From Micavibrio sp. UBA6212 (GTDB lineage Bacteria > Pseudomonadota > Alphaproteobacteria > Micavibrionales > Micavibrionaceae): a stretch of 64,000 bases of DNA. Both the position numbers and the translations under genes were made by a program. The notes beneath the pieces are model-generated. The model saw only the letters and a list, made by a program, of their open reading frames with translations. It made no database searches and was not told where the DNA came from. The stretch lies in the NCBI GenBank assembly GCA_002421905.1, contig DISK01000006.1:2261-66260 (forward strand), given 5' to 3'. Numbering within the stretch: position 1 is the stretch's first letter; every line of letters starts with the position of its first letter. Positions 1-8,396 of the stretch are shown here, piece by piece.

Positions 1-1332
1 GCCAAAGGAAAATTAGGGCAACGTGTGAAACGGTATTCACGCGTTTCGGCAACCATGGCCGGTGTCGCAGCAAAAGTCGCCGGAGAGAGAGTTTTCGGGG
101 TTAAGATTGAACGTGAAAAACATGCGGCGTCCCTTTTGGCCGCGCTTGGGAATCTGAAAGGGCCCTTGATGAAAGTCGGGCAAATTCTGGCGACAATCCC
201 CGAAGCCTTGCCCCCCGAATATGCGGAAGCACTGCAAAATCTGCAATCCAACGCGCCGCCAATGGGGTGGCCATTTGTCAAGCGCCGGATGAAAGCAGAA
301 TTGGGATCTGACTGGGAATCAAAATTCAAAACATTCGGTAGGGACGCCGCAGCGGCAGCGTCATTGGGGCAAGTCCATAAGGCCACGTTACATGATGGGC
401 GCGAGGTTGCGTGTAAGCTGCAATACCCGGATATGGATTCGGCGATTGCTGCGGATTTAAGCCAGCTCAAATTGATGTTCTCTCTTTATGAATCATACGA
501 CCAGTCAATCCAGACCACCAACATCCATCATGAGTTAAAAGACCGTCTTTACGAAGAGCTGGATTACCAACTGGAATCACGCCATTGCGGTTTGTATAAT
601 TATATGCTGCGCGATGAACCCCATGTCTTTGTACCGGAAGTTATTCCGGAACTTTCTACCAAACGGCTGCTGACGGCCACTTGGCTTGACGGGCAAAAAA
701 TACTCGATTTCAAAACAGCCCCCGCCAAAACACGCAACGAAATTGCCCTGAATATGTTTCGCGCTTGGTACGTTCCGCTATATTATTACGGCGTCATTCA
801 TGGCGACCCGCATATGGGGAATTACTCTGTGCGCCAAGATCTCTCGATCAATTTACTTGATTTCGGATGTGTCCGCGTCTTCCCTTGCGAATTTGTCGGC
901 GGGGTCATTGATCTTTACCGTGCTTTGCAAAATGATGATCGCGATCTGGCCGTTCATGCGTTTCAAACCTGGGGATTTGATAACCTTAATAAAGACCAGA
1001 TTGACACACTTCTCATCTGGGCAGGATTTTTATATGAACCGCTGCTTGATAACCGTACCCGTGTGATCGGCAAAACCGAGGCCGGTGTTTATGGCCGCGA
1101 AACAGCCCGCAAAGTTCATCAAAGATTGCGCGAGCTTGGCGGTGTGACGCCACCGCGCGAATTTGTTTTTATGGATCGGGCTGCGCTGGGGTTGGGGTCG
1201 GTCTTTATCCATCTACAGGCAGAGATTAATTGGCACCGGATTTTCGAAGACATGATTGAGGGATTCGATAGGAAAGAGCTGGAAAACAGGCAAAAAGCCG
1301 CATTGGGAAAGTTTAATCTATTTAAGGGTTGA
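1..1332 (+). CDS. ABC1/UbiB-family atypical kinase (AarF-like), 5' end outside window
   Basis: The reading frame is open from base 1 and ends at 1332. A GTG at 25 is a possible start, but the open frame to its left and the family's usual N-terminal extension suggest the gene begins upstream. Counting from that GTG, the family's KxGQ motif is at residues 50-53, the Ala-rich loop that replaces a P-loop at 108-113, the invariant lysine at 131, the catalytic HGDPHMGN at 259-266 and the metal-binding DFG at 279-281. Family members are protein-kinase-like ATPases linked to ubiquinone synthesis or lipid metabolism. The substrate here cannot be told. This is host chromosome and lies just upstream of the tRNA used for integration. 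Confidence 0.9.
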   Translation, partial: AKGKLGQRVKRYSRVSATMAGVAAKVAGERVFGVKIEREKHAASLLAALGNLKGPLMKVGQILATIPEALPPEYAEALQNLQSNAPPMGWPFVKRRMKAELGSDWESKFKTFGRDAAAAASLGQVHKATLHDGREVACKLQYPDMDSAIAADLSQLKLMFSLYESYDQSIQTTNIHHELKDRLYEELDYQLESRHCGLYNYMLRDEPHVFVPEVIPELSTKRLLTATWLDGQKILDFKTAPAKTRNEIALNMFRAWYVPLYYYGVIHGDPHMGNYSVRQDLSINLLDFGCVRVFPCEFVGGVIDLYRALQNDDRDLAVHAFQTWGFDNLNKDQIDTLLIWAGFLYEPLLDNRTRVIGKTEAGVYGRETARKVHQRLRELGGVTPPREFVFMDRAALGLGSVFIHLQAEINWHRIFEDMIEGFDRKELENRQKAALGKFNLFKG

Positions 1333-1429
1333 CCACAGGGGAGGAATTGCGATATACCCTCCTCGCTCCTGCAAATTTCTTAAGAGCTACCAACCGAAAC
1401 TATGTTTCATCTTTTCTATTGGTTCTGAT

Positions 1430-1507
<78 letters not shown>

Positions 1508-1524
1508 GGAAAATCAAATAGTTA

Positions 1525-1546
1525 GCCGCCCTTGGGCGGCTTTTTT
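1525..1546 (+). terminator. Intrinsic terminator after tRNA-fMet
   Basis: A GCCGCC stem, a CTTG loop and GGCGGC are followed by six T. It lies inside the prophage side of attL, so the phage supplies the transcription terminator for the reconstituted tRNA gene. Confidence 0.85.
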
Positions 1547-1576
1547 AGTGCTACAAAATCGCAAAAATTCGCACAA

Positions 1577-1590
1577 ATTATCTAACGGAA
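1577..1590 (+). repeat. Candidate integrase arm-type site, left arm
   Basis: ATTATCTAACGGAA occurs here, 70 bp inside attL, and again at 50275-50288, about 90 bp inside attR, where a partial second copy (ATTATCTAAC, 50288-50297) follows directly. Matching short repeats in both prophage arms outside the core are what arm-binding sites of lambda-type integrases look like. The assignment is inferred. Confidence 0.5.
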
Positions 1591-1601
1591 AAGGGCTTTG
1601 C

Positions 1602-2111
1602 CTATGCCGGTTTTTGCCCTGTAAGAACGCGGTACGCATCCCGGACGGAATTCAAAATATCGTCCGCGCCCGCATGATAACCGTTCCGGGCGGCATAGAT
1701 CAGGGCCGTGCGGATTTCCTCAAGGCTCATGTCCAGATTGTCCTCGCGGCTGTCCGCCAATTCGATAATATCCTCAACGCTCCATGAAACGAAAACAACC
1801 GGCTCGTCTGCTTTCGTATTTACCGGCCACCCAAAATCTTTAACGATCTGCGCGCAGATTTGCCGGGCTTTGGGTTCCCATTGGGCGGTGAAACCTTCCT
1901 CCGGCATTTCCAAGATTTCTTTAAGCCGGTACGCGATAGCCAAGCGCGCATCGTCGCGCGGCCCGATCTCCTTAAAGGTATCCACTAGCGTATCGTCGCC
2001 TAGCAAGTTGTATGTTTCCAGTTGCGCGCGCTGGCGGGAAACTTTTTTGCTAAGAAGGTTTTTCAACCTTTCCGCCTTCTCTACTGTATTCGGTACGGCC
2101 CATATTCCCAT
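1602..2111 (-). CDS. Hypothetical prophage protein, 169 aa
   Basis: I do not recognise this family. The protein is soluble, mixed and acidic, predicted to be mostly helical, with no clear motif or membrane segment. The ATG at 2111 is preceded by AGAAAGGA at good spacing. It is the gene nearest attL, downstream of and in the same direction as the integrase, with about 140 bp of non-coding DNA between them. Its position suggests an accessory gene expressed in the lysogen or together with int. Confidence 0.75.
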   Translation of the reverse strand: MGIWAVPNTVEKAERLKNLLSKKVSRQRAQLETYNLLGDDTLVDTFKEIGPRDDARLAIAYRLKEILEMPEEGFTAQWEPKARQICAQIVKDFGWPVNTKADEPVVFVSWSVEDIIELADSREDNLDMSLEEIRTALIYAARNGYHAGADDILNSVRDAYRVLTGQKPA

Positions 2112-2252
2112 TGTAAAATCCTTTCTTGAAACGGTTGGTACAGGATTAGTGAGGGGGACTTTCGCCCGCCCATCAAGCTCAATCGGTCATGCCGCAGCCG
2201 AATTCTGACGACGCAAAACCCGGCGTATAACCGGGTTTTGACTCGGCAGAGA

Positions 2253-3566
2253 TTAGGCCGCTGTTTTTTCCAAAGCCCTTTCAACCTTGCGCGAAATCTT
2301 GATCGGGTTCACGGTTTCAACATTCAGCGGCCTTTGCTCGGCCAGATTATTAACCGCCCGTTTCAGGCGTGAATCTTGAGCGAAAAGATATTTTTGCGTG
2401 GTTTGAATATCTCTATGCCCGGCCAGTTGCTGAACGGCGGTAACGTCGCCATTCGCGCCCAAGGTATCGGTGCAGAATGCGGCGCGGGTATCATGCCAGC
2501 GGTAGTTAATGCCAACCGCTTTCTTGGTGGTTTTCCATGCGGTCGTGGAAACGTGCTTTACGGGCCGCGGTACGCCGGTTCCCTTGCGCCGGTACAGGAT
2601 AAAGTTAATATCCCTGCGCCCCGTTATGCCGTATTCCTTTTGGTATTCGGCGGCAAGGTGCGGGTATTGTTGCAGAACGCCCCAAAGATAGTCCCCGATC
2701 TTGCGGCATTCCATCAAGGCTTGGTGGGCTATGTCGTTGACATGCACATAACGCCCGGTTGTCGTTTTGGTTTGCTCTGGCTCAAGCGCAAGATATCTTT
2801 CCGTTTCGTAATATTGGCGTTCGCGGATACGGGCGCATTCCTTGGCGCGCATTCCAGTTTGAACGCAGATAATATAGGCAAGGCGCGTATGCGCGTGGAG
2901 GGCTTCATCAAACGCCTCAAGATATGTCTGCGTGATATTGTACGGTATGGGCGTCGGTACGCGCTTTGCCGTTTTCAAAAGTTTGAACTCCGGCGGGTCG
3001 GGTATCAGGTGTTTGATCTTCTTATTCTCCGGCGCGGCCTTGAATTCCCGGTATGCCTTCGTCAAAAATTTCAGATATTCATTGATGGATTTGGCCGAGC
3101 GCAATTCCGGTTTCACTTCATACAGGTTATTGCCCTTTTCATCCCGGCCCTTGAAAACCCGTACATTCTGTTTTTGGGAATAATCAATATAAAGGTGTAT
3201 CCGGTCTTCAACTTTATCCATCGGCGTGGCTTCGCCAAAGAAATCTAAAATTTCCGTGGCGTATGTTTTAGCGGAGGGAAAAGAAGCCATGCCCTGCATC
3301 TGTTCAAGCCGGTATGTGATCGGCTCGATCAAGGGGATGCTGTGCGGCACCGGCAGCGGCAAAATGATTTCTTCTTTCTTGGCTTCGTCGCTGATAATCC
3401 GCTGCTCGATTTCTGCCCTAATCAGCTTTTCAGCTTTCAGGGCGTCGCGCTTGGTGGTGGCGATTTCCCGCGTGATGGGGTTCTCGCAATATCCGGTGTA
3501 TCTTTCGCCGTTGATGTTGAAAGCATAGCACCATTTCTTTCTTTGCTTGTTTTGATAAACGCTCAT
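2253..3566 (-). CDS. int: Prophage tyrosine recombinase (integrase)
   Basis: At 437 aa it has the expected layout: an N-terminal arm-binding-like segment (1-50), a core-binding helical domain (about 85-180) and a C-terminal catalytic domain with R240 (TGMR), H358-x-x-R361 (HDTR), H384 (GHRD) and the nucleophile Y393 (QKY). It would catalyse site-specific recombination between phage attP and the tRNA-fMet attB. It overlaps the upstream excisionase-like gene by 4 bp, so both are translated from one minus-strand transcript that probably starts at the operator region near 5.55 kb. Confidence 0.95.
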   Translation of the reverse strand: MSVYQNKQRKKWCYAFNINGERYTGYCENPITREIATTKRDALKAEKLIRAEIEQRIISDEAKKEEIILPLPVPHSIPLIEPITYRLEQMQGMASFPSAKTYATEILDFFGEATPMDKVEDRIHLYIDYSQKQNVRVFKGRDEKGNNLYEVKPELRSAKSINEYLKFLTKAYREFKAAPENKKIKHLIPDPPEFKLLKTAKRVPTPIPYNITQTYLEAFDEALHAHTRLAYIICVQTGMRAKECARIRERQYYETERYLALEPEQTKTTTGRYVHVNDIAHQALMECRKIGDYLWGVLQQYPHLAAEYQKEYGITGRRDINFILYRRKGTGVPRPVKHVSTTAWKTTKKAVGINYRWHDTRAAFCTDTLGANGDVTAVQQLAGHRDIQTTQKYLFAQDSRLKRAVNNLAEQRPLNVETVNPIKISRKVERALEKTAA

Positions 3567-3856
3567 TTCAGTAGCCTTTCCAGTTTCTCTTTGGTTTTCA
3601 AATACCGCTTGGAAACCCGCCTGATTTGCTTCTTGGCCGCAATCTGGCTTTCGTTCACAACGGTATGAGTCGTCGAGTACTGGACTACGGATGAAAGAGG
3701 AATCCTTTTTTTCTTACCGTCCCCATAGGCTTTTAATTCGCCCCGTTCAATCATCCGGGCGATTGTCCAGCGGGAATAACCAAGGATTTCCGCAGCTTCC
3801 TTGATAGTAAGGCCGCGATCCTGGCCTCCCCCAAATTCCATTGGAAAATCGGGCAT
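3563..3856 (-). CDS. Excisionase-like MerR/HTH_17 DNA-binding protein
   Basis: The protein contains LTIKEAAEILGYSRWTIARM followed by an ERGELKAY wing, the pattern of the helix-turn-helix 17 (excisionase) family, and then a very basic C-terminal tail (about residues 65-97). I chose the ATG at 3856; an upstream in-frame TTG at 3868 and an internal ATG at 3841 are alternatives. The 4-bp overlap with int and the fold suggest a recombination directionality factor, or a regulator of int. Confidence 0.75.
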   Translation of the reverse strand: MPDFPMEFGGGQDRGLTIKEAAEILGYSRWTIARMIERGELKAYGDGKKKRIPLSSVVQYSTTHTVVNESQIAAKKQIRRVSKRYLKTKEKLERLLK

Positions 3857-3940
3857 GGCTGGACTCAATTTTTGAAAATCAACGGCGGCGCGCGGGTTTC
3901 GCGGCAGGCCGGATAATTGTTTCGGGATGGGGATTCATCT

Positions 3941-4183
3941 TTAGTTTCCCTGTAATGTGCTGCAATATTTTCCAATCACTTTGAAGGCGCGGCTTGTGAG
4001 TGCACCGTTGCAGAATATTATTTTCCCGGCGCATTCGCCGCTGCGTGTAAGGCAGCGCAGATCGCCCCTTTTATCCGGCGCGGTTTTGACAACGCCGCGG
4101 CTTCGCATCCAGCGGGGCAAGAGCTTGATCGCTCCCATATTGTTGATTTCAAAATGGATGGCGTGTTTAGGGTCTTTCATCAT
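3941..4183 (-). CDS. Small hypothetical prophage protein, 80 aa
   Basis: The protein is basic with four cysteines (residues around 44, 51, 58 and 74), which could bind metal, but no known family is recognised. Its start overlaps the end of the upstream gene by 17 bp and it reads in the same direction as the rest of the early-left operon. It could be the last gene of the cluster before the excisionase gene. Confidence 0.55.
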   Translation of the reverse strand: MMKDPKHAIHFEINNMGAIKLLPRWMRSRGVVKTAPDKRGDLRCLTRSGECAGKIIFCNGALTSRAFKVIGKYCSTLQGN

Positions 4184-4451
4184 GGGGCAGGCTCCGTTTT
4201 TGTGAGGGGTTCCACGCCTGCAAATCGCGGCGGTATTGTTCCCGCGTCATGGCGTGATCGACTGTAAGGGAAAGATCGGCCCCGGCATTTTCGCCATTGC
4301 CAACCCAATAAAGGTTTTCGTCGGCGTCTTGCGCGCCCCGGATCTCGCGGGCGATATCGCCCACCATGATTTCCAGATCGTTCCAGCTATCGGCCCCGAT
4401 ATGGATTTCCACCTGAATACGGCGGTGCGGCGGTGGCGTTTGCTTATTCAT
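4167..4451 (-). CDS. Small hypothetical prophage protein, 94 aa
   Basis: The protein is acidic with a basic N-terminus (MNKQTPPPHRR) and no recognised domain. The ATG at 4451 overlaps the upstream stop by 8 bp. An upstream ATG at 4466 would add five residues. Context is the tightly packed early-left operon led by the HD hydrolase. Such small acidic proteins in early phage regions are often host-takeover or anti-defence proteins, but nothing in the sequence shows that here. Confidence 0.65.
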   Translation of the reverse strand: MNKQTPPPHRRIQVEIHIGADSWNDLEIMVGDIAREIRGAQDADENLYWVGNGENAGADLSLTVDHAMTREQYRRDLQAWNPSQKRSLPHDERP

Positions 4452-4872
4452 GGGCCGCCCCCGCAAGAATCTTTTTCAGGCAAAGGGCGGTCATAATGGC
4501 GCGCGATAACGCTTGATCGCGCTGCGCGTGGTTGGCTTCGCCGGGGTTTTGGCAATCCTGCAATGTGCAGAGGGCGCGCCATGCCGCGCTGTTGCGGTCG
4601 TAGGAAAGATTGATTTTGACGGATTGCCGCCCGGCTTCATCCAAGGCCGCGCGTAAATTGCTGGCGACCGGCAGCGGCATGTAATCAATCGTTTTGATTT
4701 TTCCTGCATCCAGATAGCTGTAAAGGCCAGTCAAGAAATAGGTAGCAATCGTGCGCCCGTTTTTGGCGGCATCATACAGGGCGTTTAATTCCCTTGGGTC
4801 AATCGTGCCATTCGGGAAGGCGCGCGCCGCTTTCTCAAGCCCGGCGCGTGTAATCGCGGAAACGCCGGTCAT
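4444..4872 (-). CDS. Hypothetical prophage protein, 142 aa
   Basis: The protein is predicted to be helical and soluble, with no recognised motif; three cysteines lie in its C-terminal third. The start overlaps the HD hydrolase stop by 4 bp (ATGA), typical of translational coupling. It belongs to the early-left operon under control of the operator pair near 5.55 kb. Confidence 0.7.
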   Translation of the reverse strand: MTGVSAITRAGLEKAARAFPNGTIDPRELNALYDAAKNGRTIATYFLTGLYSYLDAGKIKTIDYMPLPVASNLRAALDEAGRQSVKINLSYDRNSAAWRALCTLQDCQNPGEANHAQRDQALSRAIMTALCLKKILAGAAHE

Positions 4873-5486
4873 GATTCACCTTGCCCGCGGCCAAAGGATT
4901 TCATGGCAAGCACCATGTCCGGGCGTACTTTGCAAATTGTATTGAAACGCTCCAAGAAATTTTCATGGGCTTCAACCCATGTCCAAGCTCGGATGATTTT
5001 CTTGTCCGGCGCGGGCAAAGGGATTTCCCAATTCGGCCCATCGGCCAGAACGTCGCGGCGTTCCGTTGCCAGCATGATACGGTCGGCCTCGCGCACCATA
5101 TTCTCTACGGCATGGTGCGGCGGCCATTGCAGGCCGAACGCCTCATGCGTGGCGCGTTTGATATCGGCTGTAAAGATTGACCAAAGATCGTAACCGGCTT
5201 TTGCATTGAGTGCGGCTTGCACCGGCTTAATCAATTCGCCGGTATAGGCGGCATAGGCGTCATGCAAAAGGCCGTAGGGTTTCGCCGCCAGCGGCAGCAA
5301 GTCCACAAGCAGGCAATTATGCTGTGCGATTGAATAGAAAAAGTTTTCGGTATGGCCTCCGAACCGGCTGTATTTTGCCAAGGCCTCGGCAATGTCTTTG
5401 ATATCGACTTGCGCCGCTTCCGGCTTGATAAGATGGAACTTGCCACCGCGGGCGGTTTGCATCCAAGGACGGTTTTTGGTCTTCAT
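4869..5486 (-). CDS. HD-domain phosphohydrolase (YfbR-like)
   Basis: The 205-aa protein has the YfbR-type pattern RFGGHT at 41-46, H56 in the following helix (SIAQH), the metal-binding pair H75-D76 (LLHD) and D135 (READR). Members are 5'-deoxynucleotidases or other nucleotide phosphohydrolases. In phages they are usually thought to tune nucleotide pools during replication. AAGGGGG precedes the ATG. It is the first gene of the minus-strand early operon, directly downstream of two repressor operators. Confidence 0.85.
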   Translation of the reverse strand: MKTKNRPWMQTARGGKFHLIKPEAAQVDIKDIAEALAKYSRFGGHTENFFYSIAQHNCLLVDLLPLAAKPYGLLHDAYAAYTGELIKPVQAALNAKAGYDLWSIFTADIKRATHEAFGLQWPPHHAVENMVREADRIMLATERRDVLADGPNWEIPLPAPDKKIIRAWTWVEAHENFLERFNTICKVRPDMVLAMKSFGRGQGES

Positions 5487-5541
5487 AGCGGCCCCCTTGC
5501 GCTAAAGCTGGTTAATTTTCTCGTTGGTGAGATAGGGGGAA

Positions 5542-5594
5542 AATTACGAAATCTGTAATTTATTATCAAGATTAAAATTACAATATTCGTAATT
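5542..5594 (-). promoter_or_regulatory. Left operator pair of the phage repressor
   Basis: Two 19-bp imperfect palindromes, AATTACGAAATCTGTAATT (5542-5560) and AATTACAATATTCGTAATT (5576-5594), have centres 34 bp apart. The shared half-site is AATTACGAA. On the minus strand a -10-like GATAAT (5562-5567) sits between them, so binding would block the promoter of the early-left (int) operon. The same element occurs twice at 6545-6596 on the other side of the repressor gene. Confidence 0.8.
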
Positions 5595-5678
5595 TTATGG
5601 GCGAAAATAATCTAACGCCTTGAATCTCCACGAATGAAATTACATTCGCGTGTATTCAGCCATAGGGGGATTTTTTGC

Positions 5679-6446
5679 TTAAAGGCGGGTCGGCAAGGCC
5701 TGCTTGCCACCGGCGGCGGGCGGCAAACGCTCGATCACGGCCCGCAAAACAACGCCGGTAATTTTCAGGGAATCCGTGCCGTAATAAGCGGGCGCGCCAT
5801 CTGTTTTATACATTTCAATGGGGCCGTAATCCAGATTGTGAGAACGGGCCTCAAGCAATATGCGGCCATCGTCCGAAATATTCACTTCCTTGATGGTGGT
5901 TTCAAACTGGCCGTTGCCATCGGCCCGCTGCACAATCACATGATTGCCGCTGACTATCGGTTTCTTGTAATGCTCATAAGGGGCGTAGAGAACAACGGAA
6001 TCTTGCGGCGGATAAACCAGCTCCATATCGTCGCCCATAACGCGCAACGCATAAACAAACGGATACTCCGAATCTTTCGGCGCAAGTACATATTTCCAGT
6101 CTTTTTGTTCCCACTTCACTGTTCTTGTCCATTTCCCCGCTTGGACTGCGCCGTGGATTTCCACGAGCATCGAGTCTTCCGGCAGCACACCCGCCCCACT
6201 CGTCGGCAACCGCGCCATGACCACATTGACAGGCAATTCGAGCTGGCGGGCAATCGCCGGTATTTCATCGACCTGAAAATCGGTTTTGCCTTTTATCTTT
6301 TCGCTGATCCGTGAGGCGGGCTGGCCGGTTGCGTCCGCCAAGTCCTTAACTTTCTTCCCCACTTCTTTCAGCCGGGCCTTTATCCATTCGTGGCCCTCGC
6401 TCGAACCGTCATTTTCATGCGGCGTTTCTTGCACTTGCTTCGCCAT
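5679..6446 (-). CDS. CI-like phage repressor, HTH + S24-type domain lacking the catalytic Ser
   Basis: The start at 6446 (MAKQVQ, 255 aa) is chosen because AGAAAGGA sits 6 bp upstream; ATGs at 6467 and 6539 are upstream alternatives. Residues 20-70 form an HTH and 95-235 a LexA/CI-type peptidase fold. An Ala-Gly scissile pair (103-104) and the general-base lysine (K186, TTIKE) are present, but the serine position reads GDDM (138-141) instead of GDSM. Operator pairs flank the gene on both sides, so it should keep the int operon and the replication operon silent in the lysogen. RecA-stimulated self-cleavage is doubtful without the serine. Confidence 0.88.
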   Translation of the reverse strand: MAKQVQETPHENDGSSEGHEWIKARLKEVGKKVKDLADATGQPASRISEKIKGKTDFQVDEIPAIARQLELPVNVVMARLPTSGAGVLPEDSMLVEIHGAVQAGKWTRTVKWEQKDWKYVLAPKDSEYPFVYALRVMGDDMELVYPPQDSVVLYAPYEHYKKPIVSGNHVIVQRADGNGQFETTIKEVNISDDGRILLEARSHNLDYGPIEMYKTDGAPAYYGTDSLKITGVVLRAVIERLPPAAGGKQALPTRL

Positions 6447-6544
6447 AATAGTCCTTTCTGTAGCCATAACACAACTATTGCTTGTGGTATGTACGTCCCG
6501 GAAACGGGGGAAATCAATTTTCTGCGTCCATCCTAGCACAAATA

Positions 6545-6596
6545 AATTACGAAATCCGTAATTTATGCTAGGCTAAAAATTACAAGTTTCGTAATT
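6545..6596. promoter_or_regulatory. Right operator pair in the divergent repressor/replication region
   Basis: AATTACGAAATCCGTAATT (6545-6563) and AATTACAAGTTTCGTAATT (6578-6596), centres 33 bp apart, repeat the same palindrome as the left pair. They lie between the divergent repressor gene and the primase operon. A/T-rich -10-like sequence lies between the two sites on both strands. This is the expected place for autoregulation of the repressor and repression of early-right transcription. No cro-like gene is seen next to it. Confidence 0.8.
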
Positions 6597-6691
6597 TTCT
6601 GGCTCATGGGTATCATGCAACGCACTGACTCACAATATAAATGTAGCCCATTAAACGGGCTTTCCACAGTGAATCGGAAAGGCGGTCTAAC

Positions 6692-7822
6692 ATGACCGGC
6701 CTTAGCCCCGATTTGAAGGAAAAGGTCAAAAGCCGCGCCCGCATTGAGGACGTTGCCGCCTTGCGTATCCGGGGCATGAAGCGCGCGGGGAACTATTACA
6801 AAGCCCTTTGCCCTTTCCATGCCGACCGGAATCCATCTTTTCACATTGATACGCGCAAAAACAGGTATCGCTGCTACGCCTGCGGCGCGGAAGGCGACGC
6901 CATCCAGTTTCTTATGGAGATTGACGGTCTTTCTTTCCGCGAGGCCGTTCTGCAACTGGCCGAATTTTGTGGCATCATAGAAACGCCGGGAAAACCGGCA
7001 ATCCTGAAACGCAAGCCGCCGCCGCGCCCGTTCGATATTGAACAGGAAGCCGCCTCAGATCTCGCGGAAATCGAAAAGGCGCGCAAACTTCTCAGATCAT
7101 CCATACCGGCGCATGGCAGTTTGGCGGAAATCTATTTACAGGGCCGGGGCATTGATCCGGCGAAACTTCCCGCGGGCGTTATGGTGCAATTACGTTTCCT
7201 GCCCGCCGTTCCCTATTGGCATACGCCGGACAATAAAACGCGGCCCGCCCTCTTGGGTGAATTCCCGGCCCTGATTGCGCCCCTGCAAAATACCGCGCGC
7301 GCCGTGCAGGGCGTTCATATCACCTATTTGAAGCCGGACGGCTCCGGCAAGATCGAGCTGCGCGAAGCCGGGCGGAAATTGCCCGCCAAGAAAATGAAGG
7401 GCAAGCCGTGGGGCTGTGCCATACGGTTAGGCCCGCCCGCGCCGCTTATGGTTTTCGCGGAAGGCATTGAAAACAGTTTAAGCAGCCTGATTGCAAAACC
7501 GGACTGGCCGGTATGGGTCGGCGGAAGCCTCGGCAATCTGGCCGGGGCCGGTCAGAATGTTCCGGGCAAGCCACACCCTGTCCGCCCAGGGCGAAAACTG
7601 CCAACCCCGCTGCCTAGCTTCAAACGCCCCGGCCTGCTGCCGCCGCTGGAATGTAAAACCGCCATTCTGCTGGCCGAACAGGACGCAGGCGACCAATACG
7701 CCGTGAATGCCTTGATTGAAAGAACCCTGCGCCGATGGGACGCAATGGGAATGGACGCGCGCGCCGCATGGTCGCCGGTCGGCAAAGATCACAACGATAT
7801 TTTGCGGCAGGCCGCGGAATGA
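6692..7822 (+). CDS. DnaG-type CHC2 zinc-finger primase with Toprim-like domain
   Basis: The 376-aa protein begins with a CHC2 zinc finger (C40, H43, C61, C64; CPFH and CYACG). A Toprim-type domain follows, with FAEGIE at about 255-260 and a diverged second acidic motif, LLAEQDAGDQYA, at 326-337. A basic proline-rich insert (about 288-320) separates the two motifs. It should synthesise or license RNA primers for phage replication. It is first in the rightward operon and couples by ATGA overlap to the next gene. Because it has only the zinc finger and Toprim parts, it may act together with the primase-helicase downstream. Confidence 0.88.
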   Translation: MTGLSPDLKEKVKSRARIEDVAALRIRGMKRAGNYYKALCPFHADRNPSFHIDTRKNRYRCYACGAEGDAIQFLMEIDGLSFREAVLQLAEFCGIIETPGKPAILKRKPPPRPFDIEQEAASDLAEIEKARKLLRSSIPAHGSLAEIYLQGRGIDPAKLPAGVMVQLRFLPAVPYWHTPDNKTRPALLGEFPALIAPLQNTARAVQGVHITYLKPDGSGKIELREAGRKLPAKKMKGKPWGCAIRLGPPAPLMVFAEGIENSLSSLIAKPDWPVWVGGSLGNLAGAGQNVPGKPHPVRPGRKLPTPLPSFKRPGLLPPLECKTAILLAEQDAGDQYAVNALIERTLRRWDAMGMDARAAWSPVGKDHNDILRQAAE

Positions 7823-8175
7823 AAGCAACCGAACGTGGGGAAAAAACGATGAATGAAAAGTACGATGCGCCAATTCTAAACGATACTGAAACCTTGGTCT
7901 TGCAAGCGGTTTGCCGCCATCACATGCTCGGCCTGCCTTTCAATCCCAAGCGTGCCACCCGCTATTGCAACGCCCCTGTCTGGATTATCAATCATCATCT
8001 TAAAAGCCTTATCAAGCGCAAAGTCCTTAAACGCTGCGGCGATCATTATATCCCGCTTATGCAAGCCAGCGGCGCGCCGGTGGTCATGCCAGAAATCTAT
8101 TTTGAAAACGGCGTCAAGATTATCCGCTGCCCCCGCATGTATGCGGAAGGGTACGCCCGGATGCGGAATTTGTAA
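7819..8175 (+). CDS. Winged-helix-like replication-region protein
   Basis: The ATG at 7819 overlaps the primase stop by 4 bp, giving 118 aa. An internal ATG at 7849 has a stronger GGGGA ribosome-binding site and would give 108 aa. The middle of the protein (NHHLKSLIKRKVLKRCGDHY) looks like the recognition helix and wing of a small winged-helix DNA-binding domain. No named family is recognised. Position in the replication operon suggests an origin- or primase-associated factor. Confidence 0.65.
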   Translation: MKATERGEKTMNEKYDAPILNDTETLVLQAVCRHHMLGLPFNPKRATRYCNAPVWIINHHLKSLIKRKVLKRCGDHYIPLMQASGAPVVMPEIYFENGVKIIRCPRMYAEGYARMRNL

Positions 8176-8396
8176 TGAACAAAGAGCCGCGCTTTGAAGG
8201 GAATATTTTTCATCATCCGTGCAGCGTCGAAAGCTGCGGGCGCGAGGGCTGCATTGGCGAGGGCGTGAACCTTCTGAAAGGCCGCTTGGGGCAATGGTAT
8301 TGCGCCCCGCATTACAAGGAACTTGAACGCAAGCGCACAAACGAAAAACGGATTGTCACGCCGCCCCCGCAGGAACGACAGGGGAGATTGCTCTAA
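8175..8396 (+). CDS. Small Cys/His-rich putative zinc-binding protein, 73 aa
   Basis: The protein has cysteines in HPCSVESCGREGC and in WYCAPH, an arrangement that could bind one or two zinc ions. The start overlaps the previous stop (TAATG) and its end overlaps the helicase start by 1 bp, so it is a genuine member of the replication operon. Similar tiny Cys-rich proteins are common beside phage primase-helicases. The function is unknown. Confidence 0.65.
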   Translation: MNKEPRFEGNIFHHPCSVESCGREGCIGEGVNLLKGRLGQWYCAPHYKELERKRTNEKRIVTPPPQERQGRLL

